A DNA stretch of 64,000 nt from Rhodeus uyekii. Taxonomy: Eukaryota; Chordata; Actinopteri; Cypriniformes; Acheilognathidae. Positions within the stretch are counted from its first letter, which is position 1; each line of letters opens with the position of its first letter. The notes beneath the pieces are model-generated. The model did no database searches. It saw only the letters and a program-made list of their open reading frames with translations, and was not told the origin of the DNA. Location: positions 5,051,501-5,115,500 of the forward strand of contig JAWRVZ010000004.1 in assembly GCA_037043235.1 (NCBI GenBank), written 5' to 3'. Shown in pieces: positions 1 through 12,057 of this stretch. The translations under genes were made by a program, and so were the position numbers.

Positions 1-780
1 TATGTAACTCTCCAGACATTTTATGTAAAAACAAACTAGAAAAGAAAAAAGGAGCATTTAATAGGTGATCATTTGGAAGCGTTAAATCATTTGGAACTAA
101 ACTTGTTTGAGTTTGCATGAACTGTATTTGTACTGTACAGATATGTAGTCAAATTCTGGATATGTTGCTGTGTTGCTGTATGGTCTTTGACATAATTTTG
201 AGAGAGAGAGAAAGAGAGAGGACTTTGCCGAACTAGTGATGAAATGAAGCACAATTACCTGATGTGTGTGTTTTGCCTACATTGTGTTTTCTCAAAACGC
301 AGGCGGTGTGAAATGTGTTGTAAATGTTTATTTTTTCATTTGTAAGACATTCATCACTGTGTTTTGTCCCATCGTTTTGTCTTTTTTAGAATATTCTAAT
401 GTGAAAAAGATCCAGAATTAGATGTTATAAACAGTTAATGTTATAGTAATGTATTTTTATTTGTTTTCTTTTCCATGATTGTTGTTGACTAATTAAAGTT
501 ATATATTTTATAACAAATATAGTTTGGCCTTTCTTCATAAATGTTACAGGGTATGTCTATATGCGAACCTTTCATTCAAAGTCTTCATATTAGATTGAAA
601 AGGACACTGAAGAGTTATAGTGGATAAAGCATTAGCAGAAAATGGATTAAGAAAGCTGTTGATTTGCATATTTTACTAACTGAACTTTAAGAAGTGTGAT
701 TTGTGCCTGAAAATTATATTTTCTTTAGTACTAATACCATCTTAATTAGCAACGCACCATGCCATATAATTTTAAATCAA
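1..780. other. noncoding flank, no gene seen
   Basis: AT-rich sequence with no convincing coding exon on either strand. It holds a short purine (GA) tract at about 199-220. Several AATAAA/ATTAAA-like words lie near 480-520, where it could be the 3' UTR of a gene lying to the left. That reading is only a guess. Confidence 0.4.
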
Positions 781-782
781 TA

Positions 783-1745
783 CAGTAATACCTCGGTTTA
801 CGAGTAACTTAGTATACGAGGAAATCGGTGTACGAGCATGGAAAGTCAAATTGTTGTACGAGCATTGTATCGGAGTGCGAGAAAAATATTCCCTCACCCA
901 CGCGCATTTTTGTGTGGAAAAGATTAAAAAAAGATATCAACCCTTAACTTATTCATTCTCTCAGCGTCGCTCGGATTGGTTGAATAGTCACCATAGTGCA
1001 TACTTTTATGAGTGATTTACAGCGGTTTTACCTCGTGTTGTTAATATTGCTATTGTTCACGTAGTGAAATATATACGTACAGTACAGCATATAGAATGAA
1101 GGTATGAAATTCTCCCTCTAAGCCAGGGGTCGGGAACCTATGGCTCGCGAGCCATATATGGCTCTTTTGATGGCTGCATATGGCTCTTTTGACGCCGCCG
1201 CCCGTCGACAGATACTTCCGCGTTCGGAGGACAGGCAGATCGCGCCGCCGCACCCGCGTTACTTCCGCGTTTGGAGGACAGAGACATCGCGCCGCACACC
1301 CCAACTCCCCCCCCCCCCGGTCGACAGATCGATCGCTTCGGACTATGGCTCTTCACAGCTTCATATTTAAAAAAAAAAAGGGTATATGGCTCTCTCAGAC
1401 AAAAAGGTTCCCGACCCCTGCTCTAAGCAGTAACACCCTCTCCTCTCGTCTCCTTCACGCCAGCAGCGACGCTACTCAAAGCTAAAGCGAGTAGGGTTAG
1501 GTAAATTGTCAATTATTAATTAGTATTTATACGAGATCTTAATGGTTATAATTGAAAATATGATATATTATAATATATAAAGTAAAACTAAAAAAAAATA
1601 TTTAAAATGGGCATTTATAGTTGTGTGGAACGAATCAATTGATTTTTAGTGCGTTCTTATGGGGAAAATTGTTTTGGTGTACGAGCATTTCGGGTTACGA
1701 GCTCGCTCTTGGAACGAATTAGACTCGTAAACCAAGGTATAACTG
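783..1745. mobile_element. Tigger/pogo-like MITE (TA target duplication), interrupted by a hAT MITE
   Basis: The ends are inverted repeats: CAGTAATACCTCGGTTTACG at the left, and its near-complement reading ...CGTAAACCAAGGTATAACTG at the right. Both are flanked by TA (781-782 and 1746-1747), the target of Tc1/mariner/pogo transposases. No transposase remains. A related copy at 30770-31317 shares the interior (AT-rich segment, GTGTACGAGCA motifs, CTCTCGTCTCC segment). A 297-bp hAT MITE sits inside at 1124-1420. Family naming is from TIR style and TA duplication; boundaries are read directly. Confidence 0.8.
1124..1420. mobile_element. hAT-type MITE with perfect 8-bp target duplication
   Basis: The element begins CAGGGGTCGGGAACCTATGG and ends AAAAAGGTTCCCGACCCCTG, good inverted repeats. 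It is flanked on both sides by the same 8 bp, CTCTAAGC (1116-1123 and 1421-1428), the duplication length typical of hAT transposases. The interior is GC-rich and repetitive (CGCCGCCGC, a run of C) and has no transposase. The matching unoccupied site is visible in the related Tigger-like copy near 31078-31090 (CTGTAAGCAGTAA). Confidence 0.88.
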
Positions 1746-1798
1746 TATTTGTAAACCATATACATGCATACATTATATGTATATATACACACACACAA

Positions 1799-1984
1799 TT
1801 GGTAACACTTTTTTTAGTAACCTTGATACATTTTATACATACTTATTATAGTAATAACAGTAATTACATAATTATAACCCTAACTATATAGCAACTACAT
1901 AATGTTAATGAATATTACTCAGTAGGCCTACTTAAATGTATGATTAGACTGTAACAGGGACACCTTAAAATAAAGTGTAACCAA
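1799..1984. mobile_element. short MITE with TTGGTAACACTTT-type inverted ends
   Basis: The left end reads TTGGTAACACTTT and the right end reads AAAGTGTAACCAA, inverted repeats with one mismatch around about 160 bp of AT-rich sequence. There is no coding capacity. A similar unit lies at 51516-51712. The transposon superfamily cannot be assigned from the sequence alone. Confidence 0.55.
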
Positions 1985-2319
1985 CTTTTTTTAAAGCATT
2001 TTTTTTCTTACTTTATGAAGCATAATGTAATTGTGACATGCAAATTCTCAAAGATGGAAAAAACACTTTTTGCATTACAAACAACCAAGATAATCAAATA
2101 ATGTGACGGCTCTGTAAAAAAGTGAACCAAAATGTTGCATAAGAATATCCAATTACAATTTTTGTGTAGCCAATGAAAAGCTTTCTTAGTCGTCTTTTAG
2201 ATTGTTCTTTAAGCTAAATGCATGATCATAAAATTAATCATCATTTGCATGAATGGATATTTCAGGTGTACTCTCAGAGCATCGAAATGAATTAATGAAG
2301 TAAATCATTAATTCACTCT

Positions 2320-2635
2320 CCAGAACATTTCTGTTCATGATTCCTTGTTATTGGAACAATCTCCCCGCCTCCATCCAGGAAAGCAGATTCCCTGACAATA
2401 TTCAAAAGACAGCTGAAAACTCATCTCTCATGAGCACTCATAAAAATAATAATACCTTTCCTTTAAATCCCTCCCTTTCCAAGCTTATACTAGTATGAAC
2501 AATGTCTGAAAATTTGTATTATGAGCACTTCTTGTGTTCATCCGCCTCTTCACGATGACTCGCTTGCTGTATTCCTCAGTTGTAAGTCGCTTTGGGTAAG
2601 AGCGTCTGCTACATGAATAAATGTAAATGTGAACA
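2320..2635 (+). mobile_element. LINE 3'-end fragment (L2-like tail)
   Basis: Decayed codons match the C-terminal end of a LINE reverse-transcriptase ORF (a 'WNNLP...ESRFPDNIQKTAENSSL'-like stretch). They are followed by a 3' UTR ending in GTAAGTCGCTTTGGGTAAGA and ATGAATAAATGTAAATG. The same coding end and tail recur at 41955-42459 and 47859-47965. The tail also matches the 3' ends of the tRNA-derived SINEs in this window. The clade (L2-like) is inference. Confidence 0.6.
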
Positions 2636-3129
2636 TCAAAGAAAGTGTTCCTGTCTCTTTGTCTCTGTCACCTGTGATGCCTGTGGATTAACATTTATCA
2701 ATCTTCAGATTGGGGTCAATGAGCTGTCAGGTAAAAGACTAAAGCTCTTTAAACGCTGCGCTGCACACCGTGTACACTACATGGAAAATGCGAACTGATT
2801 CTGATGACTACAGTGAGGTGAGATTAGAATTACTCATGGAGATTGCAGAACACCTTCACATTCAGTTTCAATTAAAACGTTTCTTTTTTGAACGACTATC
2901 TTGAACGAGCCAAAAAGATGTCATTTGCTTTCATGACGTCAAGCATGTTTCAACAGAAGAAAGAGATAGAAAACCCAAATTGCAGGCAACACATCCAATC
3001 ATTTATGAGACCCATTTGGCCTTTTCCTGAATCGCATAGCTTACGATGACAAACAAAACGTTTGTAACATTCGTAACTGATCATTCTGTCTAATGTGCTT
3101 GTGAAGACACTGGTCAGCTTATCGCCTTC
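2636..3129. other. noncoding sequence upstream of gnat1
   Basis: Between the LINE tail and the proximal gnat1 promoter I see no exon with splice support and no recognisable repeat. Short open frames here have no family resemblance. Confidence 0.4.
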
Positions 3130-3389
3130 TGCTGAGCACAGCAGCTTCTCCTTAAATCTGAGGTTGGATGACCTCGCCACGCTTTGAATGCTTTCTGTCC
3201 TTGTTCTTCATTGGTTCCACCAACCCAGGTGGTCAGAGACATCTCCAAAATCCCTCTAAGACTCAAAACAATTCATCAGGTCACTAAGATCCAGTTGAGG
3301 TGTGAGCCGTATCGTTGACAGCACCTGGAGGCCTCTGGGCAAGCGAGTGGTCATCCAGAAGGACTTGTTTTCCCTAATCAAGAGTCAGT
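3130..3389 (+). promoter_or_regulatory. candidate proximal promoter/5' UTR of gnat1 with MAF- and CRX-like motifs
   Basis: About 250 bp before the start codon is TGCTGAGCACAGCA (3130-3143). This is a 14-bp imperfect palindrome with both half-sites of a large-MAF recognition element. A CTAATC word, the core preferred by CRX/OTX homeodomains, lies at about 3373-3379. In mammals GNAT1 is a target of NRL and CRX in rods. That these fish motifs act the same way is inference. No clear TATA box was identified. Confidence 0.35.
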
Positions 3390-4939
3390 ATGGGGGCCGG
3401 GGCGAGCGCTGAGGAGAAGCACTCCAGGGAGCTAGAGAAGAAGCTGAAAGAGGACGCAGACAAAGACTCCAGGACCGTCAAACTTCTGCTGCTAGGTAAC
3501 CACACATGAGGGGACTCGAATGATTGATCAAGTCAAAACATGATGAACAGCTAACTTTCTAGATTTGGAAAATGCTACATTGCAGAATCGTTGTGTAGCC
3601 TTCCCATTTAAAACTCCACAATAAACAGGCAATGACTGAATGACATTTTGTTTTATTAATATGAAAGGAGTATTACACTTCTAAAGTCGTACGAAATTGA
3701 AACGAACGTGGAGCTAAATTAATTGGACAAAAATTGATTGCTCAGTTTAAAAAGCCTCTATATCTCAATTTCTACAATAATTTCAAAATATTTTTCAGGT
3801 ATGCATTCATAACTGCCTGTGTCTTTGTCTGTGAATTGATGTGGGTCAGGGTTATGGGACATCGAGCTTAAAAGGGGCTTAAGATAAGAATAATAAATCT
3901 CAAGCCTCTTAATGTAATCCACCTAAAGATAAACAGAGGAGAGAAGGATATATTCTGGAATTAATTCACTTATATGTGGTAAAATAGATCAGATATTAAA
4001 GTATGACTGTTCTAAACAAATATCTACAGTTTGACAAATCTCAGTGGTTCACTGATATTTTACCCCTCAAAATACTTGCTCAATGTAGATCTTTGGTTTT
4101 TAATCGGGTTTCTGCAGACCTGGAGGTCATATGTATACTTTACAACATATTGTATATCGTTTTATATAGTTTAAAAATGACCTTTTTAACATTTGGGTCC
4201 CTGGATTGGCTGAGAATCTAGGTTTCGTGGGAGGGGTGGGGGTACGGGGTCCCTGAGTCTCTGTATGAAAATCTGATTTAATGTAGAAGAAAGTCACATG
4301 CACTTGATGCAGATTCACATGTAGATTTTGCTCATAATTGCGCACATATTTAAAAAAAAATTATTCATATTCTCCATGAAATCCTTTCAAAGAACTGATC
4401 GAGTTTGTCTCATTATGGTTAGTTTTTCCCCTTAAATTATATATAAACACAATTTATAATTATAATATTTCAGTTACTACATACACTTCAATTAATTCAT
4501 ATACTTCAGTTAGTCATATTTAACTAGAATCATAGTCATATTAAGTCATAAAGTCAAGTTTTTGTGTTCTTTATTTTTAATTCTGTCTTTTTATAAAGGA
4601 ATATAATATTGTCCTTTTCAGCAAGGACAAATTAAATTAATCAGAATGGACAGTGAAGGCATATAAAAATACAATGTACAGTGTTACTGAAGACTGGATT
4701 AATGATGCTGAAAATTCAGCTTTGCCATCATAGAAATTAATTACATTTTAAAATATATCAAAATGGCAAACTTATTTTACTGGGTCTTTTGTTGTTGTTT
4801 TTGCTTAAATTGTAAATATGACACAATATGACAGTTCAATATCAAATAAATGCAGCCAAGACAGCTATATTTTAAAAGATACAAGAGATAAACTTTAAAA
4901 ACATTTTACAATCTTTCTAACACTACACATTTGAGACTT

Positions 4940-4993
<54 letters not shown>

Positions 4994-7900
4994 ACTTTAA
5001 TAACAATTCATAATAATAACCTTAACAATAATCATCCTTATTCTATTACTATTTTTCTTTCAGGTGCTGGTGAATCGGGGAAAAGCACAATTGTCAAACA
5101 GATGAAGTAAGTGAAGAGGAAACTAAATATGATCAAATGAAATGGATTACATGAGGCTATCCTCATTAATGTTCTTTTATACCATAATCAATTAATAAGT
5201 CAATTACTTTTCCATCACAGAATTATTCACCAAGATGGTTACTCCCTTGAAGAGAGTATGGAATTCATCGTCATCATCTACAGCAACACCCTGCAGTCTA
5301 TCCTGGCCATTGTAAAGGCCATGACCACACTCAACATTTCCTATGGCGATACTGCTGCACAGGTGCTCGACAGCATTCATTAGTCCTTTACAGAAATAAA
5401 TAGCTTAAATTATGGAATATAAATCTGGTGATACCATGATGATATCATATTGTAGTACCAAAGTACTGGAGGATTATCGTATGGTACAGCTAAGTTATTT
5501 CAGGAATACCAATGTACTTATTGAGATCATGTTGTATTGAAAAACACTTTAGTTACACTTTTTTACAGTACGTGCCATTTCAATACACTCGCAGCGTACT
5601 TACCCATGAAAGTAAGGGTAACTATATGGGTTAAGGTTGGGTTTATGGTAGGTTCAGGGTTAGTATCTAGTTATTATCCAGTTAGTGTCATTAAGTATAT
5701 AGTATGTGCATGCGAAATAGGAAAATGAAAGTAAAAAGCTACCAACACTATTGAGGTGGGATACGGCAAGGTTAGGGACAGCAAAGGTAAGGGAGGGAGT
5801 TAACATTGTAATTAATTACAGATTCAATAACATGCAGGTACTTTTAAAAGCAAGAACAAAGTAAAACGTTTGTAAGTGTGATTCCTATATATTGTAGTAC
5901 ATACTAGTTAAACACTTACGATAAAGTGGGTCAAGATATAGCAATACCATGGTACTTTTTGATACGGTAATTCCTTGAGATGAGCATAATCCGTTCCGGG
6001 GTTGAGCTCGTAACTCGAATTGCTCGTATCTCAAATCATTTCCCCTCATAAGAAATTAGAAAAAGACCCTTTAAAAGACTCCCTTATTAGTGCTAATAAC
6101 AATGGAAAAACATGTTTTTAATTGCTATAGAGACATACACACACACACACATAAAATTATAGTATATAAGAATTCCTGTGATATAAAATAAAAAAATGGT
6201 TTTAATTATGAGTTCTTACCTTCGAGACAGACGATACAGTAGCGGCATTTACGGTTGAGGAGGGAGGGATAGCGTATATTATGTAGATAATGCAAACACA
6301 ATACGGAAGTGTAGTGTTTCTTCCCCGTGTTGTGTATCGGAGAGACTTCACGCACAATAATGTATACCTCAGAACCTCAAATGTATTATTATTGAACACA
6401 AATAACTCGTGCTGCTCCTAGCTTAATTCTCCTGAATCACTCGTCGCCCCCGGTAACCACCATTGTAAATCCAAGGTTTCCCTCTAGTGGAGATCATACG
6501 TAATTACTCCATAAATGTGTATAACAAACCACTGACTCGTGGGAGATGCATATGGAAGTCGATGAGCACGTGAAGTGAATGATTGAGGTGTGTGGGCTGC
6601 TCCAAGTGCTCAGATCTCAACTATTTACTCGTATCTCAAAGCAGCAAATTGATCGAAGCTCATTTCTCGGAATACTCGTATGTCGGTACACTCGTATCTC
6701 AAGGTATTACTGTACTTTGTTGTAATTCACACCAATTCAGACTAAGAATTAATACCACAAACATATGACAGCCTATTGCTAGAACATGGTAAAAGTAATA
6801 CTTATGCATGGGTGACCTATACACAATGTTTGATAACTCAAAGGTGTTTCTTTTTTTTCTTTTGCCCCTGACAATTGTTCAAAACCAAAATGAAAGCAGT
6901 TTCGATAGCATATTTGTCAGATTATACAATAAAACACAGCTGCATGTAGATATTGACGGATTTATAAAATTGAAGTATTCAAAGAGGTCATGAATGATAG
7001 ACATCTGAAAGAGACTATTACAAGAAAAACACTCACTTCCTCATTTTTAAGACGTTTGAGTAGCAGCTACTGCTTAAACACCTTTAGATACAATGGTTTT
7101 ACCTTTTTGTTGCAGGATGATGGAAGGAAGCTGATGCATTTAGCGGACACCATTGAGGAAGGCACCATGCCCAAGGAGCTGTCAGACATCATCCTCAGGT
7201 TATGGAAGGACTCGGGCATCCAGGCGTGCTTTGATAGAGCCTCCGAATACCAGCTCAACGACTCTGCTGGATAGTATGGACCCCTAATTAGTCTTTTAAA
7301 GCATTAAATACCAGTTAGCAATGCTTTAACATACCTGATCAAATTTTCTTTGAAATATTAAAGAGATAGTTGATAGATAACTTTCATTATTTACTCTCCC
7401 TCATTGCAAACCCATGAGAATTATGTTCATCTTCATCAATTTTTCTGAAATGACTTGATCTCACTATGTGATGACTGAATCAGGCTTTTCTTCACATATA
7501 AACCTGGGTCAGCGATCATAAACAGAAGCTCAACTGAACCTGTTGACGCATGAGAACAACCTCATTGGTTGTCACACATCACGTGAACATGCTTGAGCTT
7601 CTGTTTACCACAACAACTGATGTGAGTTGATGAATGTTTATATGTGAATAAAAGCCTAAATTCAATCTCTTCATCATATAAAGCGAACATGTCTCTTCAG
7701 AAAATTTGGACTAAACCGCTTAATTCATATGGTTTACTTATACAATCGCTTTATGAACTATTTGAAGCCTCGAAATGTCAGTTGTCTAGCTGTCAATGAA
7801 GGGACAGAAAGCTCTTAGATCTTCATCTGTTTTACAAAGATGGGTGAAAGTCTCACGGGTTTTGAACAACATGAGGGTGAGTAATTAATGACAGAATTGT

Positions 7901-9022
7901 GGGTAAACTATCCCTTTAAGTACAAGGAAAACAATATTGATTCTGTTACTCCATCTCCAAGCTATCTGAGCGACCTGGAGAGGCTGATCCGGCCTGGCTA
8001 TGTCCCTACTGAACAGGACGTCCTGCGATCAAGAGTGAAGACCACCGGTATCATTGAGACCCAGTTCGGCTTGAAAGATCTCAACTTCAGGTACACAACA
8101 CAAAATCTAAATCTAAATGATAAATATGGCATGAACTGCCCAATGACCATCCTCCTCCCAAGAATCAAAGGAAGAGAAGATTAACAATGTAAAAGTTTCA
8201 ACAAGACAAGCTTGAATGGACACTAATGCCATATTAACTGATGTTCTTGGTCTGCAGGATGTTTGATGTGGGCGGTCAGCGCTCAGAGAGGAAGAAATGG
8301 ATCCATTGCTTTGAAGGTGTGACCTGTATCATCTTCATCGCTGCACTGAGCGCATACGACATGGTGCTGGTGGAGGATGACGAAGTGGTAGGTTGCATTT
8401 GTAGTTACATGAACTACATTAGTACTTTGGTGCATTTTAGTAACAAAAACCTTGTTTTTCCCGTCCGTTCAACCAAAGAACCGAATGCATGAGAGTCTCC
8501 ACCTGTTCAACAGCATCTGTAACCACCGTTACTTTGCCACCACATCCATTGTACTCTTCCTTAATAAGAAGGATGTCTTTCTGGAGAAGATTAAGAAAGC
8601 CCATCTGAGCATGTGCTTCCCTGATTATGATGGTGAGATCTCAAAACAACAAATAACTAAAATAGAAGCTAGACTCTTTAACATACAAGTTCTTAAAATT
8701 GTCATTAGAACAGTTTTAGTGGGGATTTATAATAGATCAACACTTCTAATTAAGAACCAAAACTCAAAATTAGGCTACCATTTCTGATATATGCAAAACT
8801 ATGCTAAAAATATAATGCATGCCTCTCTCAGGTCCCAACACCTTTGAGGATGCCGGTAACTACATCAAGCTGCAGTTCTTAGACCTGAACTTGCGACGAG
8901 ACATCAAAGAAATCTACTCCCACATGACCTGCGCCACAGACACAGAGAACGTCAAGTTTGTGTTCGATGCCGTAACAGACATTATTATCAAAGAAAATCT
9001 CAAAGACTGCGGTCTCTTCTAA
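3390..9022 (+). CDS. gnat1: rod transducin alpha subunit (G protein alpha t1)
   Basis: This is the GTP-binding alpha subunit that couples rhodopsin to cGMP phosphodiesterase in rod outer segments. The coding exons are 3390-3495, 5064-5106, 5221-5362, 7116-7273, 7962-8090, 8258-8387, 8479-8632 and 8832-9022. All have AG/GT borders and the phases join to 350 aa, the exact length of vertebrate GNAT1. Visible motifs are the N-terminal MGAGASAEEKHSRELEKKLK (Gly2 acylation), the P-loop GAGESGKST, switch I RVKTTG with the arginine ADP-ribosylated by cholera toxin, switch II DVGGQRSE with the catalytic Gln, NKKD for guanine recognition, and the C-terminal ENLKDCGLF with the pertussis-toxin cysteine. 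The N-terminus and overall sequence fit transducin rather than Gi. Introns carry a (TA)n tract, a Tigger-like copy and a TTAA-type MITE that ends 42 bp before exon 5. The gene is convergent with edem1. Confidence 0.97.
4947..4988. repeat. (TA)n microsatellite in gnat1 intron 1
   Basis: About 20 uninterrupted TA units, roughly 75 bp upstream of the exon 2 acceptor. Confidence 0.9.
5965..6712. mobile_element. Tigger/pogo-like element remnant in gnat1 intron 3
   Basis: The left end is CGGTAATTCCTTGAGATGAGC and the right end ...CTCGTATCTCAAGGTATTACTG, inverted repeats of the 'CTTGAGATACGAG' subtype. TA lies on both sides (5963-5964 and 6713-6714). The interior repeats the terminal words several times (CTCGTATCTCAA, CGTAACTCGAATTGCTCG). 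No transposase can be read. Confidence 0.75.
7358..7919. mobile_element. TTAA-flanked MITE (Angel-like) next to gnat1 exon 5
   Basis: TTAA occurs at both ends (7358-7361 and 7916-7919). The ends read AAAGAGATAGTT and AACTATCCCTTT, the inverted ends of a very common fish MITE. The interior has the usual mirror arrangement: CACATATAAAC...AAACAGAAGCTC is answered by GAGCTTCTGTTTACC...TATATGTGAATAAA. The right end is 42 bp before the exon 5 acceptor, so the MITE lies across the region where a branch point and pyrimidine tract would be expected. Confidence 0.75.
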
Positions 9023-9226
9023 ACAAGCCATTTGTGAGAAGAGGTGAAATAATAGTAATATAATATATTTACAATATTGGATGTTATAGCGTATCAAGTT
9101 CAATTTCTAAACGTTCTTAATTCAAATATCTTTTTTTTACAGAGCGGCTTAATCAACAAAACCCAATATTGACCCATTGTCCCTCCTCGTTAGCCTCCCT
9201 GGGTAATGAGGAATTGTCCAAAGCAC

Positions 9227-9265
<39 letters not shown>

Positions 9266-12057
9266 AATACATACAAGGCAATTAAATTGATTGCATCTGA
9301 AAGAAGAAATTATATTGTTGCAGTTGGGATCTACATTTGATTAAACAATGAATTTAATTAAATATCAGAGCCGAATACATATTCATAGCAGCAAGTCATA
9401 TGTAACAACACATGCAACATCACCCCGTTTGAAGAACTGGCTCTTATGAGGGTGTTTGTTGCTTTGCCCTATTAGTTTTTCGCAGTGATCTATCCTGTAG
9501 ATTTACAACTACATGCAGCTGCAAACCAAATAACTACACTTCTGAAACACCTGCATATGCACTTCAGCATAATGTTTTGCAAGAGTACATTATGAAGTCC
9601 AGAGAGCATTTCAGTTAAGCTAACTGTGTAAAGTTCATACTTTTAAGCTGATTGAGAAACCTTTACTGGAATGCAAAGTTCTGTGTTATTATATCACAGA
9701 ACTTTGTGGAATAATATGAGGAATTATATTGTTTTCGGTCCCATGATCAGAATCTCTATGTAAGATGGATAATTTCGATGAAAAGATAGCTTGTGATAAC
9801 ATTTAAATAAGATGCTTAGCACAGGAACAATTAGCTAGCTGTGAGACAAAGTACGATGTTTGAGGACATTGATTAAATTACAACAGCGAATATCGATAAA
9901 AGGGCACAATTGACTGCAAAACCATAAACAACCATGTAAATGTAAATGGAATGAATAAAGCTTCTGTAGAAAAGACTGAACTTGATGTGTTTGTCTGATG
10001 TGAAGTGTCTGGCAGAATGCAAACCTGCGAATAGCTTCAAATTTGAGAAAAACAGGCATTAGGATGACAGACTACATAGGTGGGATGATCGGGGTGGATA
10101 AATACACTTGCATTATATATTAATATTCTTATATACATTTTTAATCGATCTGTTTAATCAACACAGTAACCAAGAGTGATTATTACAACAAAAAGTTCAA
10201 AATTACGAATTGAAATGTTGTTCCAACTTAAAAAAGTATGTGTTTGTGCTTAAATCAAATATTTAAGTTATGTCAACACATTTTCTTTGTTATAACCAAT
10301 TGCAGCAACATTTTAACAGTGAAACAATTTACTATAATATAAATATACATTTACTAGCTCATATAGCTTCAATAAAATTCATTCTCTTCAGAATCAAGAA
10401 TCATTTTTTATATGTGCACCTTTATAAGTAATGAATATAAATAACATTTTATTTTAACTGTATACAAAGCGTATACATTTAAAAATATGAGGTGTAAAAT
10501 CTACGAGCACAACCTGCAAAAGTATTTGTATGTATTAATGGATCCGTTCCAATGGCTTTGCATTATAAATGGCATAAATATTCAAAGAATAAACTATTGT
10601 CTAATGAAATGACTGTGCAGTATTATTCACTGATGTGAAAAATAATCTTTTTTGTGCCTTTTGCAGTTTCAACTCAATCAAGTTAGACAGTTTTGCCAAG
10701 TCATGGTTTTAATTTGGATTTGAGAAAATGCACAGTGTAGACATCCACCTTCGTCTCTTTGAATAAAAAAAGGTGTTAAATCACAATAAAATTGACAAGC
10801 AGATCAACATTAATCTAAACAACTTTAATCAGAATACTTGTACTTGATTAAATCAAATCTGAATAAATATCAACCCCAAATTACTGAGAGTATCCTCCAT
10901 ACAAGACGCAAGGAAATTATAATCTGTAATACCAAAGAAATAAATCAGCATAATGATCGTTCTCAGAAATCCCTTATTTTTCAAAATGCACCAAAACGTC
11001 AATGACGTTACAGACACACGACATGCACATCCCCTCTGAATGAATGCTTCATGGCAAACAATTGATCCTGAGGACTGAAGAAAAATGAAAAGGAAATTTG
11101 TTAAAGGCACATGTTTTAAATGTTGTAATTTTTGGTCCAAGAATGTTTTTACATTTTGGATCCATGTAATTGTTTGCACACAAAAAACAGATGAGTGGAG
11201 ACTAATTACTAGTTTTCTTTCTCGACCCACTGAGCAAAACGTACCAAATTACATGAAATATATATGAGAGGATATTTCAAACTTACCAAATATGTATGCT
11301 ACATAACAAAACCCTTCCAATTTTAATCACAATACAGTGACAGTAATAACCATGTACGGAATCATCCAAATAAACAAAAAAAAATAGGCCACTGTTCTAC
11401 ACAAAATGAACAATAAAGAAATAAAGAATGTGTTCATTTGCAAAGTGAAAAAAGTCTTTAGAATGCAGTTTGATTTGTAATAAATGAAGCCCATCTGCTG
11501 TGCATGCTCCTCAAAGGTGTATATACTGGATAAACAACTGTTTTTCTAGTATAAAGCTTATTTGAGAGCTTGTTCTTTGAGAAGAAAATCTGAAACATGC
11601 ATACCATCTCTCAACCCATTAGAGCCCTTTATAATACTAGGTCAAGTTTCATTAAACATGGCACTGAAGAAAACGTGTAACAAACCATGAGTAAACGCAC
11701 TCATTGGACAATGGAGAAGGCGACCCGCCCTATTAATCAAAAACAGTTTTGCGATGGACTTTACGATTCTAAAGAGCTAAACTTCCCTGAATGTGCCTTT
11801 TTTAAATGTGGACTTTGCTGGTTGGATCTGAACATACAACCAAACCCAAACACCTGATCCAGCTTAAGAATGACACTTCTGCGCCAAAAAACTAAAACAA
11901 AATACAATACCACAACAAAACATACTGGTTGATTCGTTAACCAAATACCTTGCCACTCCATGTGCAAAAAGAGACTGCAAAGTTCTCTGATTAGAGAGTT
12001 ATTGAACCCCTCCAGGGGGTTTGTAAGTGTGGAGACCTCCAGGGGGCAGTACTGATG
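9023..12057. other. gnat1 3' UTR, intergenic DNA and edem1 3' UTR (convergent genes)
   Basis: No coding exon was found. A (CA)n tract lies at 9229-9262. The region separates the stop of gnat1 (+) from the stop of edem1 (-), so it must hold both 3' UTRs. It contains many AT-rich words that could serve as poly(A) signals on either strand, and I cannot choose between them. Confidence 0.5.
9229..9262. repeat. (CA)n microsatellite
   Basis: About 16 CA units in the gnat1 3' flank. Confidence 0.9.

Noticed and set aside
3390..9022. Gi alpha (gnai) instead of transducin
   Set aside because: The N-terminus and the length of 350 residues fit GNAT1; Gi proteins are usually 354-355.
10853..11230. 125-residue minus-strand frame
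   Set aside because: AT-rich, with no recognisable domain or splice support; it lies in the convergent 3' region.
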